A stretch of DNA of 40,056 bases, taken from Bacteroidales bacterium (GTDB lineage: Bacteria > Bacteroidota > Bacteroidia > Bacteroidales > VadinHA17). The stretch covers positions 1 through 40,056 of the forward strand of contig JAAZBN010000039.1 in assembly GCA_012513795.1 (NCBI GenBank). Direction: 5' to 3'. A program made the position numbers and the translations under genes. The notes beneath the pieces were generated by a model. The model searched no databases, was not told where the DNA came from, and saw nothing but the letters and a program-made list of their open reading frames with translations. Below, in pieces: positions 29,333-38,533 of the stretch; position 1 is the first letter of the stretch; each line of letters begins with the position of its first letter.

Positions 29333-32300
29333 TTAATTTACTTTCCTTACAAACTGCGAGGGAGAAATTCCGAATTGCTTCTGAAAGGTGGTTGCAAAAT
29401 ATGAAGGCGACGAGAATCCAACGAGGTATGATATTTCATTTATCCTGAAATTGCCGTCAATCAAGAGCTCAGCAGCCTTCTTCAGCCTTGTCAGCCTTAT
29501 GTATTCCACAGAGTTGAGGTCTGTCAGGGCTTTTACCTTCCTGTATAGTGTTGAGACACTTATTCCCATTAACTCTGATACCTTCTCAACACTTAAATCA
29601 GTCTCGGAAATATTTTCCATAAGGGTGGAATTAAGCTTCTTAAGGAAATCCTCATCCGTCTTGTTCAGTGCTACGGACCTGAAATGAGCCAGTGGAGAAT
29701 TGATGAAATTCTGCTGTTCAAGCCTTCGGTTTCTTATAAGGTTCTGTATTTGAGCAATAAGATGGTCAGTCTCAAAGGGTTTCTCAATGTAAGCATCTGC
29801 GCCTGAGTCGAGGCCTTCTATCTTTGCATTTACATGAACAGAGGCCGTAAGCAGTATAACCGGAATATGGCTGAATTCAATTGTTGACTTGATCTGACGA
29901 CATAGTTCATATCCGTTCATTACCGGCATAATTACATCACTAACTACCAGAATGATATTAAATTTCTTCAGTGCCTTTAGTGCCTCTTCACCGTTATGAG
30001 TTAGTATTACGTTATATTCGCCGGAAATTTCTTTGGCTATGAACCTGCCCATTTCAATCTCGTCTTCCACCAGAAGCAGATTGTGACAATTGTCTGCAGC
30101 AGAGCTGAAGACTTCAAATTCATCGGTTTCCTTGAGGCTTGATTCCTGTGCGGGATTTTCTATTTCACTGATAGATTCTTCCTGGTATTTGGGCAGCTCA
30201 AGCACAAACGAGTTGCATTGGTTTACGGTAGTGTCAAGAAACAGTCTGCCATGATGAAGTTCAGCTATGGAGCGGGCAAGAGACAACCCCAGTCCGGTGC
30301 CCTTGTTGCCAGGTTTGTTGGAATCAAGCTGATAAAACGGCTCGAAGATCTTATCCGCCAGTTCCTTCGGGATCAAACTGCCGTCATTGTTAATCCTTAT
30401 TTTCATGACACTGTCCTGATCGGTACCCGGCTCCAGACATATGTCAACCCTGGATTCGGCAAACTTCAGTGCATTTGACAGGAGGTTGCTTAAAATCTTT
30501 ATGATTGCTTCCCTGTCCAGGGCAAGCTCGTAATGATTTACCGGTGAATTAAGATTGACAGATATCTGCTTTTCCTCACTGTATGTAAGGAACAGGTTGA
30601 ATGTTGACTCCACCAGCTCGTACAGGTCGGTTCTGATAAAATTGAGTCTCAGTCTTTCCTTCTCTGTCTTCCTGAAATCAAGCAACTGGTTGGTAAGGTT
30701 GAGCAGCCTGTCAGTATTTTTTTTAATGATCCGCAGGTTCTCCTCATGATCATTCAGGTTTTTTGAACCAGCCTTCAGAATTCTGTCAATCGGGCCCTTG
30801 ATCAGGGTCAGCGGGGTCCTGACCTCATGTGTTATATTGGTAAAGAAATTGATCTTTGCATTGAGTATCTCCCTCTCCTTGCCGGCTTCAATGGCCTCTA
30901 TTTGTCTCTGATTTTCGACAGCCTTCTTCTTAAGGTAGGTAATTATCAGGAAGTAGCCAATAGCTGTCACAGTGAACAGGTAAAGTATGTATGCAGGCAG
31001 CGAGAGCCAGAATGGCGGGGAGATCCTGATCCTCAACCTTGCCTCGGTTTCACTCCAGGTATTACCGCTGGTTGAAGAAACAACCCTGAACATGTAATCT
31101 CCCGGAGACAGATTTGCATAGTTTACCTGCCGTTCACCGGACACCTGTACCCAATCCGGATCAGCCCCCTCCATCATATACTTGTATCTTGTAAGCCTGG
31201 GGCTTGTAAAGCCTGGAGATACAAACTCAATGCTTAACGATGACTGATTGTGCTTCAGTGAGATCCTGTCAGTTACAAGTATTGATTTCGAGTCAGGAGA
31301 ACCTTCACCTTTGCCGGGATATTCTCTGCCATTGACATGCAAATCAGTAAAATAAACGGGAGGATTATAGTTGCTTTCCTTTATCTCAGCAGGATTAAAT
31401 GCCAACAGTCCATTGACCATTCCAAAATACATTCTTCCATTTTTATCCTGATAAGCTGAATTATAACTGAATGTATTCCCCAGGAGACCATCATCCCTGG
31501 TATAAACGGTAAAGACGCCTGCATCAGGAGCATATCTGAGCAATCCCCTGGTAGAGGTTATCCACAGGTGACCACGGCTGTCCTCCAGGATGGCACAATA
31601 TATGGCAAATTCAATGTCCCTGCCCGGGATGAACCGGCTGATCACTCCGGTGGATGCATTCATGCAGCTGAATCCGCCTCCTTCAGTGGTGAACCAGATA
31701 TTATGTTCCTTGTCCTCATATATTGAGGTGATATACTCATTTTTAAGTCTGCCGTAATCGTCATGGTCTGATAACACCTGTTCGCACATCTCCGAGGATG
31801 CATCATATTTATGCAATCCCCTCCCGTATGTTCCTACCCAGATGTTGCCCCTGCTGTCCTCATAGAGTGCATGGATGAAAGCATCCGGGGCAACATTTTC
31901 AAGAAGACGGAATGTTGAAGTTTCCCGGTTGAACCGATAAATGCCTGAGACACTGCCTGCGTAGACAGTCCCGTCACCCGCCCTGAGAAAGGTGACGAAA
32001 GAGTTTGTCAACAGACCTTTGCCCTGATCTTTAATAGTATAATGAGACCTTATTTTTCCGGTATTCAGGTTCATTGCATAAATGCCATTGTCATACGTAG
32101 CAATCCATAGTTCGTCATTGTCAACAAGCAATCCCTGGACATTTCTGCTGTTGACCCCGGAAGGACTGTTTCCATAGTAAGATGAGAATATCCCGGTCCG
32201 GGGATCAAGGCTTATGAGACCCGCATCTTCAGTTCCTATCCAGATAGTACCGAATGAGTCAGCCCGGATTTCCCTGACCACATTACCGGTCAGCGAGCCA

Positions 32301-33337
32301 GGCAATCCCGTAGGATAAAACTTTTCGAAGGGTTTGTTTTCATGCGGGAGGTAATTGACCCCGCCATAAAAGGTCCCGGTCCAGATTCCTCCCTCCATGT
32401 CCTGGCAGATGAAACGAATTGCATTATTTGACAGGGAGAACGGGTCAGTGGGAACCATCTGAAGGGCTTTTACAAATCCCGTTTCAAGATTATAAATATA
32501 TATGCCCGATTCTGACCCAATCCATAGTTCGTTATTGTCAAGTAACTCTATTGTATTGATAATGATACTATTATGAAGCCGGGTGTCATCTCCGAACAGG
32601 TCTGTGACCTTACCTGAATTTGGCTCAAAAAGCCTGAGACCTGCCGTTTTGGTTGGTATGACAAATCCGTAACTACCGGCATCCACTATTTTTCCCAGGA
32701 TGGCTGAAGATGCTGTTTCATTGTCGGTCAATATTTTAAAACCAGAGAAGTCATCTGCCCTGGCGTCATATTTATATATACTGCCATCGTAGGCGGATAT
32801 CCAGATATCTCCTGCATTTGTAAGTGTGATGTTTCCAGGCAGAAAATATTCGTTTCCGGAATACCAGGTCAGTCTTCCGGTTTGTTTGCTGTATTTATAT
32901 GTTCCTGTAAAAGTAGCCAGCCAGATATTATCATTGTTATCGGCAACTATATCCACAACCGCCCTGTCAACCTGGAAGTTTTCATCTTCAATGGTTCCGA
33001 AGTAATCATTGTCCGGCATATAATAGCAGAGACCCCTGGCTGTTCCTATCCATATCCATCCCTGATTATCTTCACATAGTGACAGAATGAAGTTGTCCGG
33101 AAGGCTGTTTGATAATGTCTCGTTATGGCTGAAGCTCCTGAACCGGGCCCCGTCAAAGCGGTTAAGACCTTCCTTGGTGGCAAACCACATAAAGCCTCTC
33201 CGGTCCTGTATGCCGGCCATCACTGTATTGTTCGAAAGACCGTTGTCATTGGTGTAATGTCTGAAGTAGTAGGGCCTGCCATCAGCCAGAAATGATAATG
33301 ACGTGAGAATTGACAATATCAGAAACAATCTCTTCAC
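29333..33337 (-). CDS. Hybrid two-component system (HTCS) sensor/regulator of the PUL
   Basis: This 1334-residue protein fuses a full two-component system in one chain, the standard PUL regulator of Bacteroidota. Order: signal/anchor (1-20), two seven-bladed-type propellers of two-component-regulator repeats (about 25-650, many WIGT/WVGT blades), a Y_Y_Y domain (about 690-772), one membrane segment (about 776-800), a histidine kinase with His837 in ITHEVRTPL, an ATPase domain with N952 in LSNLLSNALKFA and GTGLGLSLA, a receiver domain (about 1085-1200) with Asp1134 in VVSDVIMP and Lys1186 in YIEKPFE, and an AraC-type DNA-binding domain (about 1235-1334). It senses an oligosaccharide in the periplasm and activates both arms of the locus. 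The C-terminal HTH is complete. Position between two divergent arms supports control of both. The inducing sugar is unknown. Confidence 0.97.
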   Translation of the reverse strand: MKRLFLILSILTSLSFLADGRPYYFRHYTNDNGLSNNTVMAGIQDRRGFMWFATKEGLNRFDGARFRSFSHNETLSNSLPDNFILSLCEDNQGWIWIGTARGLCYYMPDNDYFGTIEDENFQVDRAVVDIVADNNDNIWLATFTGTYKYSKQTGRLTWYSGNEYFLPGNITLTNAGDIWISAYDGSIYKYDARADDFSGFKILTDNETASSAILGKIVDAGSYGFVIPTKTAGLRLFEPNSGKVTDLFGDDTRLHNSIIINTIELLDNNELWIGSESGIYIYNLETGFVKALQMVPTDPFSLSNNAIRFICQDMEGGIWTGTFYGGVNYLPHENKPFEKFYPTGLPGSLTGNVVREIRADSFGTIWIGTEDAGLISLDPRTGIFSSYYGNSPSGVNSRNVQGLLVDNDELWIATYDNGIYAMNLNTGKIRSHYTIKDQGKGLLTNSFVTFLRAGDGTVYAGSVSGIYRFNRETSTFRLLENVAPDAFIHALYEDSRGNIWVGTYGRGLHKYDASSEMCEQVLSDHDDYGRLKNEYITSIYEDKEHNIWFTTEGGGFSCMNASTGVISRFIPGRDIEFAIYCAILEDSRGHLWITSTRGLLRYAPDAGVFTVYTRDDGLLGNTFSYNSAYQDKNGRMYFGMVNGLLAFNPAEIKESNYNPPVYFTDLHVNGREYPGKGEGSPDSKSILVTDRISLKHNQSSLSIEFVSPGFTSPRLTRYKYMMEGADPDWVQVSGERQVNYANLSPGDYMFRVVSSTSGNTWSETEARLRIRISPPFWLSLPAYILYLFTVTAIGYFLIITYLKKKAVENQRQIEAIEAGKEREILNAKINFFTNITHEVRTPLTLIKGPIDRILKAGSKNLNDHEENLRIIKKNTDRLLNLTNQLLDFRKTEKERLRLNFIRTDLYELVESTFNLFLTYSEEKQISVNLNSPVNHYELALDREAIIKILSNLLSNALKFAESRVDICLEPGTDQDSVMKIRINNDGSLIPKELADKIFEPFYQLDSNKPGNKGTGLGLSLARSIAELHHGRLFLDTTVNQCNSFVLELPKYQEESISEIENPAQESSLKETDEFEVFSSAADNCHNLLLVEDEIEMGRFIAKEISGEYNVILTHNGEEALKALKKFNIILVVSDVIMPVMNGYELCRQIKSTIEFSHIPVILLTASVHVNAKIEGLDSGADAYIEKPFETDHLIAQIQNLIRNRRLEQQNFINSPLAHFRSVALNKTDEDFLKKLNSTLMENISETDLSVEKVSELMGISVSTLYRKVKALTDLNSVEYIRLTRLKKAAELLIDGNFRINEISYLVGFSSPSYFATTFQKQFGISPSQFVRKVN

Positions 33338-33605
33338 CTGTAAATGCTATTTTCATTAAAGATAAGGTGTTCGAAAGTTAGTAAAAGATCCTTGAACTGG
33401 TTCATATGCACGGCGCCGGTCAGTTGTTATTCAGAAATTTCATTAAATTCGCAAACTGACATGAGATGCGGCAAAATTCATTTTGAGTCTTTAATGGCTT
33501 AATTATCAATGAGTTCACATTTAAGTCTCATTATCTGAGTCAACCTTGAAACGAACAATTTAAATATTTCAACCAGGACAATCATTAACACAGTAACGAT
33601 CTATT
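33338..33605. promoter_or_regulatory. Divergent region between HTCS and right arm
   Basis: This 268-bp AT-rich region must drive the HTCS gene leftward and the unknown-protein/GH43/GH9 arm rightward. A short inverted repeat GAAC-TG-GTTC lies near 33394-33403. A weak minus-strand match TATCTTTA lies just before the HTCS start. No convincing complete promoter was recognised. Confidence 0.35.
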
Positions 33606-34340
33606 ATGAACATTAAACGCAAAACATTCCTGTTGGCGGCAGGCTTAATGCTTCTGACCGGACCGGCGCTTCATGCACAGCCCGAAAGACCTTTTCGTCA
33701 GATGGATGATCCCACAAAACGAGACACTGTTCGCAGCATTGAGCAATACTTTACTCCGGCAACGAAATCGAAAATGACACCGGATGCTGAAGGCTTCATC
33801 CGGCGCTGGATGCTGCTTGAACCAATAAGCAAGCCAAACCGAACCAATACCGTTTTTACGGACAGCTACCTCAGGCAGGCATTTGACACCCTCTATTTCC
33901 CCAACCAGTTTACAATTCTTCCCAAAGATGGTGAAAAGGTAAAAGTGGGAGATCAGGAACTGAAATGGCATGCTCTGGATAGCAGAAATTTCAATGTTAA
34001 ATTGTTCCGTTTCGCATATGGGTTGCATAAGCCGGTATACGGGGTACTTTTCTGGGCGGTAACCGTTGTAAACAGCCCGGAGGAAATGAAGAACGTGAGA
34101 ATGTCTGTAGGATCAAATTCTGCATCTATGTGGTGGTTAAACGGGAACGAAGCAGTCTTGCTTTCCGGAGACAGGCGAATGGTGATGGATGATTGTGTAT
34201 CGCCACGCCTGACACTCAACAAGGGAAAAAATATAATCCGCGGAGCAGTAATCAATGGCCCCGGGATGAGTGATTTCTGTGTTCGCTTCCTCGACGAGAA
34301 TGGGCAACCGGTAAAGGATATCACCATTACCTGTAAATAA
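33606..34340 (+). CDS. Secreted jelly-roll-like protein of unknown function
   Basis: I do not recognise a named family for this 244-residue protein. It has a signal peptide (to about LHAQPE, 23-28) and no lipobox. Residues about 60-235 alternate strand and turn, ending in a pattern seen in carbohydrate-associated beta-sandwich domains: NVRMSVGSNSASMWWLNGNE (about 165-184), then DDCVSPRLTLNKGKN (about 196-210) and IIRGAVINGPG. The WLNG turn followed by a KGKN strand recalls jelly-roll accessory modules of glycosidases, so a glycan-binding role is possible. An earlier stretch, RRWMLLEPISKPNRTN (about 66-81), is also distinctive. No catalytic motif is evident. It is the first gene of the rightward arm next to the HTCS, with a GH43 gene 49 bp downstream, so it should be induced with the locus. 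Confidence 0.75.
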   Translation: MNIKRKTFLLAAGLMLLTGPALHAQPERPFRQMDDPTKRDTVRSIEQYFTPATKSKMTPDAEGFIRRWMLLEPISKPNRTNTVFTDSYLRQAFDTLYFPNQFTILPKDGEKVKVGDQELKWHALDSRNFNVKLFRFAYGLHKPVYGVLFWAVTVVNSPEEMKNVRMSVGSNSASMWWLNGNEAVLLSGDRRMVMDDCVSPRLTLNKGKNIIRGAVINGPGMSDFCVRFLDENGQPVKDITITCK

Positions 34341-34389
34341 AGTCAGTCATACTGCCAGGAACCTAAATTGGATAAGAATTGAAAATATT

Positions 34390-35841
34390 ATGAAGACAAT
34401 AATTATTAAAATGGGTGTCACAACCCTGTTATCAGTTTGTTTAGCCGCTACGTTGACTGCGCAGATCGGCAAACCTTTCATACATGATCCGTCAACAATC
34501 ATGGAATGTGACGGGAAATATTACACGTTTGGCACAGGCAGAGGCGGATTGATATCTGAAGATGGCTGGAGCTGGAACAGTGGTGCAGTTAGACCCGGCG
34601 GAGGGGCAGCACCTGATGCCATGAAGATCGGTGATCGTTATCTTGTAGTCTATGGCGCAACAGGCGGAGGGCTGGGAGGCGGCCATAACGGCAGAATACT
34701 TACCATGTGGAACAAGACGCTTGACCCGCAATCTCCGGATTTTGAGTACACGGAAGGTATCCTGGTTGCCCAGTCTGACGGTATAGAAGATAATGATGCA
34801 ATCGACCCCGGACTTCTTATGGATCCCAATGATGGGCGTCTGTGGTGTTGCTACGGAACCTATTTCGGGTTCATTCGTCTCATAGAACTCGATCCCGCAA
34901 CCGGGAAGCGTGTTGAAGGCAACGAAGCCATAGATATTGCCATTGATTGCGAAGCCACAGATCTGGAGTACCGTGACGGCTGGTATTATCTTCTCGGCAC
35001 GCACGGCACCTGCTGCGATGGTGCAAACTCAACATATAATATTGTTGTCGGCCGTTCCAGGAATGTAACCGGCCCTTACCTTGACAATATGGGCAGAGAC
35101 ATGCTGAAAGGTGGTGGCAAGATGGTCTTGGCAGCAGGCGGAAGACTTATCGGCCCGGGCCATTTCGGACGCGTGATCATTGAAGAGGGAGTTGAAAAGA
35201 TGTCATGCCATTATGAAGCAGATCTCGATCAGGGTGGCCGCAGCGTACTGGGAATAAGGTCATTGCTGTGGAAAGACGGGTGGCCTGTTGCAGGAGATAT
35301 TTTCAGGGATGGAACATACGAAATTGAGTCCGTGAGAAGAGGATATGCCCTGGAACTTGTAGTTGATTTCGTACGTATGCCTCGCACCATGCGCGGATTT
35401 GCTCCCAGCAATGATGAACCGGTGGAACCTGTTCCGTCACAGACACTGGCAGATGTGATTAATACCTGGCCGGCCGGGAACATTGGCGTACGAATCGGGG
35501 ATTACATGACCCGTCCGCATCAGAAATGGACCATTACGGCAGCCCCCGATGCAGGGGGATATCTGGGAGGCCCATATTATAAGATTGTGATCGAGGGAAC
35601 GGACCGTGCACTGGCAGCAACAGCCGATGCAGAAGTAATAACGGTTCCGGAATTTACCGGTGCACCGGAACAATTGTGGCGAATTGATCAGTTGACTGAC
35701 GGAACCTACAGGATTATGCCAAAAGTGGTTCCCGGCTCAAATGAGAAACTGGCCCTGGTCTCTGCAGGAGACAGTACGCCCACTCTTGCTGAGTTTGACA
35801 TGAACAGTGACAATTCCAAATGGAATTTCAGAGCTCACTGA
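34390..35841 (+). CDS. GH43 endo-arabinanase-like enzyme with ricin-type beta-trefoil
   Basis: This 483-residue secreted protein has a signal peptide (to about LTAQ, residue 25). It carries a GH43 propeller (about 28-325) with Asp33 in HDPSTI, Asp139 in DAIDPGLLMD and Glu188 in CEATDLEY. The THGTCCDGANSTYNIVVGRS segment (about 204-223) closely resembles the CC-G-STYNI motif of endo-1,5-alpha-L-arabinanases, so it should cut the arabinan backbone internally. The C-terminal part (about 365-483) contains three QxW-type motifs (QKW, QLW, and SKW at the end) expected of a ricin B-like carbohydrate-binding trefoil, giving it an anchoring function on the polymer. It is the second gene of the right arm, and the GH9 gene starts 44 bp after its stop. 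Confidence 0.92.
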   Translation: MKTIIIKMGVTTLLSVCLAATLTAQIGKPFIHDPSTIMECDGKYYTFGTGRGGLISEDGWSWNSGAVRPGGGAAPDAMKIGDRYLVVYGATGGGLGGGHNGRILTMWNKTLDPQSPDFEYTEGILVAQSDGIEDNDAIDPGLLMDPNDGRLWCCYGTYFGFIRLIELDPATGKRVEGNEAIDIAIDCEATDLEYRDGWYYLLGTHGTCCDGANSTYNIVVGRSRNVTGPYLDNMGRDMLKGGGKMVLAAGGRLIGPGHFGRVIIEEGVEKMSCHYEADLDQGGRSVLGIRSLLWKDGWPVAGDIFRDGTYEIESVRRGYALELVVDFVRMPRTMRGFAPSNDEPVEPVPSQTLADVINTWPAGNIGVRIGDYMTRPHQKWTITAAPDAGGYLGGPYYKIVIEGTDRALAATADAEVITVPEFTGAPEQLWRIDQLTDGTYRIMPKVVPGSNEKLALVSAGDSTPTLAEFDMNSDNSKWNFRAH

Positions 35842-35885
35842 ACTTTATCAGGCACAAACCACTAACGGAACCGATTTTATTTAAC

Positions 35886-38417
35886 ATGAAGAGAATAATC
35901 ATTACTGCATTTGCACTGCTGCTGGCACCGGTCTCTAATTACGTTTCCTGCCAGGATTTGAAACTCAATGATCTTGAGTATTTTGAGACGCAGGGCGTTA
36001 ATGTCCTCGTGTACAGCAACCTTTTTACCGGGGGGTTCAATGATGAGAAAAACGCCGGAATAGAGTTGATACACCATGGTGTCAGAACAGTACAGGGTGG
36101 AGCCGTGAGGCTTTCCAGCACCCCGGAACAGTGGGATCTTGTGCCTGCAATGCCGTCGCGGAAGGTTGACCCTGCAGCGCAGACCATTGAGGTTGCTTTA
36201 AGGTATGATGATTACGATTTTGATTCGCGTGTGGTTGTCACCGCCATGGGTAAGGGTGTTGAAATTTCTGTTTACCTTGATAAGCCTGTTCCGGCCGCAC
36301 TTGAAGGCAGTGCAGGATTTAATCTTGAGTTTCTTCCCTCGCAATACTGGAACAAGGCCTATGTGGCGGACGGCCGCTACAACCGGTTTTCCCGTTATGT
36401 GGCCGGTAACAGCATCACGAAGCCCAACAGCCAGAAGCCTAAGCAGTTCAAGGGATATGTTACTTCCGATGACAGGGGAACAGGCAGATTTGTCGATCCC
36501 CTTCCGCTGGAAACAGCCCGCACATTGATTCTTGCTCCTGATGATCCGGAACGCCTGGTGAAAATCACCTCTCCGGATGCTGACATGATGCTTTTAGACG
36601 GCCGCGTGCTGGCTCAAAACGGCTGGTTTGTCGTTCGCAGCCTGCTTCCGCCAGGAAAGACAGGCAAGGTTTTAACGTGGACTGTTGAACCAAATGCAAT
36701 TGACGGCTGGATCAGGGAGCCAAACATCGGTTTCTCCCAGGTGGGCTATCTCCCTTCCCAGCCTAAAGTCTCCGTTATTGAACTAGACAAGAAAGACAAA
36801 CCCCTGGCAGAAGCATCAGTTTATAGGGTAAGCGAAGAGGGCAACGCTGAAAAAGTATTCAGCGGCAAAATCGTGCCCTGGGGTGATTATTACAAGTACC
36901 ATTACGTCAAATTCGATTTTTCTCCGGTTGAGACCCCGGGCATATACTATATTGAGTATGGCAGCATTAAAACAAATAACTTCCTGATTGAAAACAGCGT
37001 TTACGACAGGATTACCGATGCCACGAGCGATGTATGGATTCCCATACACATGAATCACATGTTCGTAAACGAAGCTTACAGGGTGTGGCATGGCGAACCG
37101 TTCAAGGAGGGCTATCTGCAGGCTCCGCCAAATACCGATCACTTTGATCTCCACCGGCAGGGACCGACAACTGATACAAGATTCAAAGCCCTGGAGCTGA
37201 TCCCGGGGTTGAACATCGGCGGTTTTTTCGATGCAGGCGATTTTGATATCGAGACCGGATCAAACATTATGGTGGTTCAGAACTTTGTAAGGACATGGGA
37301 GTACTTCAAGCCCCTGCGTGATCAGACTTTCATTGATCAGGAGCAGCGCTATGTGGATCTTCACCGTCCGGACGGTATACCGGACATGTTGCAGTTCATA
37401 GAGCATGGAACACTCAATATGGTAGCCCAGGCAGAGAATATCGGCCATATGGCACAGACCCTGTCGAATTCTGTTCTCGACAATTATCATCATCTTGGTG
37501 ACGCAGCCTCAATAACCGACGGCCTTCCCTATAACCCTGACCTGGGCCCGTACGAGATAGCTGCTGACGGCCTCTCGAGCGGAGTGAAGGATGACATGTG
37601 GGCATTTACAAGCCGCAATCCCGGCCTCGATCTGTCGGCCGCAACAATGTTAGCCGCAGCAAGCCGGGCATTGAAGGGATATAACGATGATCTCTCGGAG
37701 AGAGCCCTGCAGCAGTCAAAAAGACTCATGCAGGAGGCAACGGAACTGATTGCCGGCAATCCGCATGCTAACCGCACATGGGGAGGCGGACCGGCAAATT
37801 TGGGCACCAATCTCCAGCTTTACATCTCGACTGGTGAACAACAGTACAGGGAAAAATTCCTGGAGATTCTATGGCCTGCACTTGATCGGTTCGTCAGCTT
37901 CAGCCTGCTGACGGCACTGGATGCCATACCATACATGGATGACTCATACAGGGAGAAGCTCCGCCCGTATGTTCTAAAATACAGGGAATACATTGAAAGG
38001 CTTGAAAAGGATAATCCGTACGGAGTGCCTATTGGCCTTGGAAACTGGGCAGGTGGAGGAGAAGGGTTGAACTTCGGCACCACCGTCTGCTTCGCAAGCA
38101 AGTATTTTCCTGATATTATTGACGCTGACCACGCTTTCAAGACCGCCAGCTGGCTGTTTGGCTGCCATCCGTATCACAATTATTCATTCGTGGCTACAGT
38201 TGGCGCCGCCCGTCCGAAGGCAGTCTTCTATGGAAATAACAGGGCTGATTTCTCATTTATCCCGGGCAATGTTGCCCCGGGCGTATTGTTCAGAAAACCC
38301 GACCACTTTGAAAATTATGACGACTGGCCATTCCTCTGGGGACAAAACGAGGGCACCATTGCCGGGAACACCAGTTATCTGATTTTTGGATCAGCTTTCA
38401 AGGATCTGGTGAAATAG
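35886..38417 (+). CDS. GH9-family hydrolase, paralogue of the left-arm GH9
   Basis: This 843-residue secreted protein has the same architecture as the GH9 at 18164-20734: an N-terminal unknown module (about 23-270), an Ig domain (about 278-368, IGFSQVGYLPSQPKVSVIEL) and a GH9 catalytic domain (about 376-843). The start is set at 35886, where MKRIIITAFALLLAPVSNYV gives a signal peptide; the frame extends to 35820 but overlaps the previous gene. Expected catalytic residues are Asp449 and Asp452 in GGFFDAGDFD and Glu821 in WGQNEGTIAG. The GH9 His signature again reads YGNNRADFS. Shared blocks run through both proteins, including TPEQWDL, DDRGxGxF and LAQNGWF. The two genes thus come from duplication and now sit in opposite arms of the locus. 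Both may act on a backbone that is not ordinary cellulose. Confidence 0.92.
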   Translation: MKRIIITAFALLLAPVSNYVSCQDLKLNDLEYFETQGVNVLVYSNLFTGGFNDEKNAGIELIHHGVRTVQGGAVRLSSTPEQWDLVPAMPSRKVDPAAQTIEVALRYDDYDFDSRVVVTAMGKGVEISVYLDKPVPAALEGSAGFNLEFLPSQYWNKAYVADGRYNRFSRYVAGNSITKPNSQKPKQFKGYVTSDDRGTGRFVDPLPLETARTLILAPDDPERLVKITSPDADMMLLDGRVLAQNGWFVVRSLLPPGKTGKVLTWTVEPNAIDGWIREPNIGFSQVGYLPSQPKVSVIELDKKDKPLAEASVYRVSEEGNAEKVFSGKIVPWGDYYKYHYVKFDFSPVETPGIYYIEYGSIKTNNFLIENSVYDRITDATSDVWIPIHMNHMFVNEAYRVWHGEPFKEGYLQAPPNTDHFDLHRQGPTTDTRFKALELIPGLNIGGFFDAGDFDIETGSNIMVVQNFVRTWEYFKPLRDQTFIDQEQRYVDLHRPDGIPDMLQFIEHGTLNMVAQAENIGHMAQTLSNSVLDNYHHLGDAASITDGLPYNPDLGPYEIAADGLSSGVKDDMWAFTSRNPGLDLSAATMLAAASRALKGYNDDLSERALQQSKRLMQEATELIAGNPHANRTWGGGPANLGTNLQLYISTGEQQYREKFLEILWPALDRFVSFSLLTALDAIPYMDDSYREKLRPYVLKYREYIERLEKDNPYGVPIGLGNWAGGGEGLNFGTTVCFASKYFPDIIDADHAFKTASWLFGCHPYHNYSFVATVGAARPKAVFYGNNRADFSFIPGNVAPGVLFRKPDHFENYDDWPFLWGQNEGTIAGNTSYLIFGSAFKDLVK

Positions 38418-38533
38418 GCGTTTATCTTTTAATATTAGCCTGAAAGTCAAGACGATTCAGAGACAAACTCTGAACTTAAAGATACTGCTACGCGGCTTAC
38501 AAACTATCTATATAGCGAATAAACTCTTTACCA

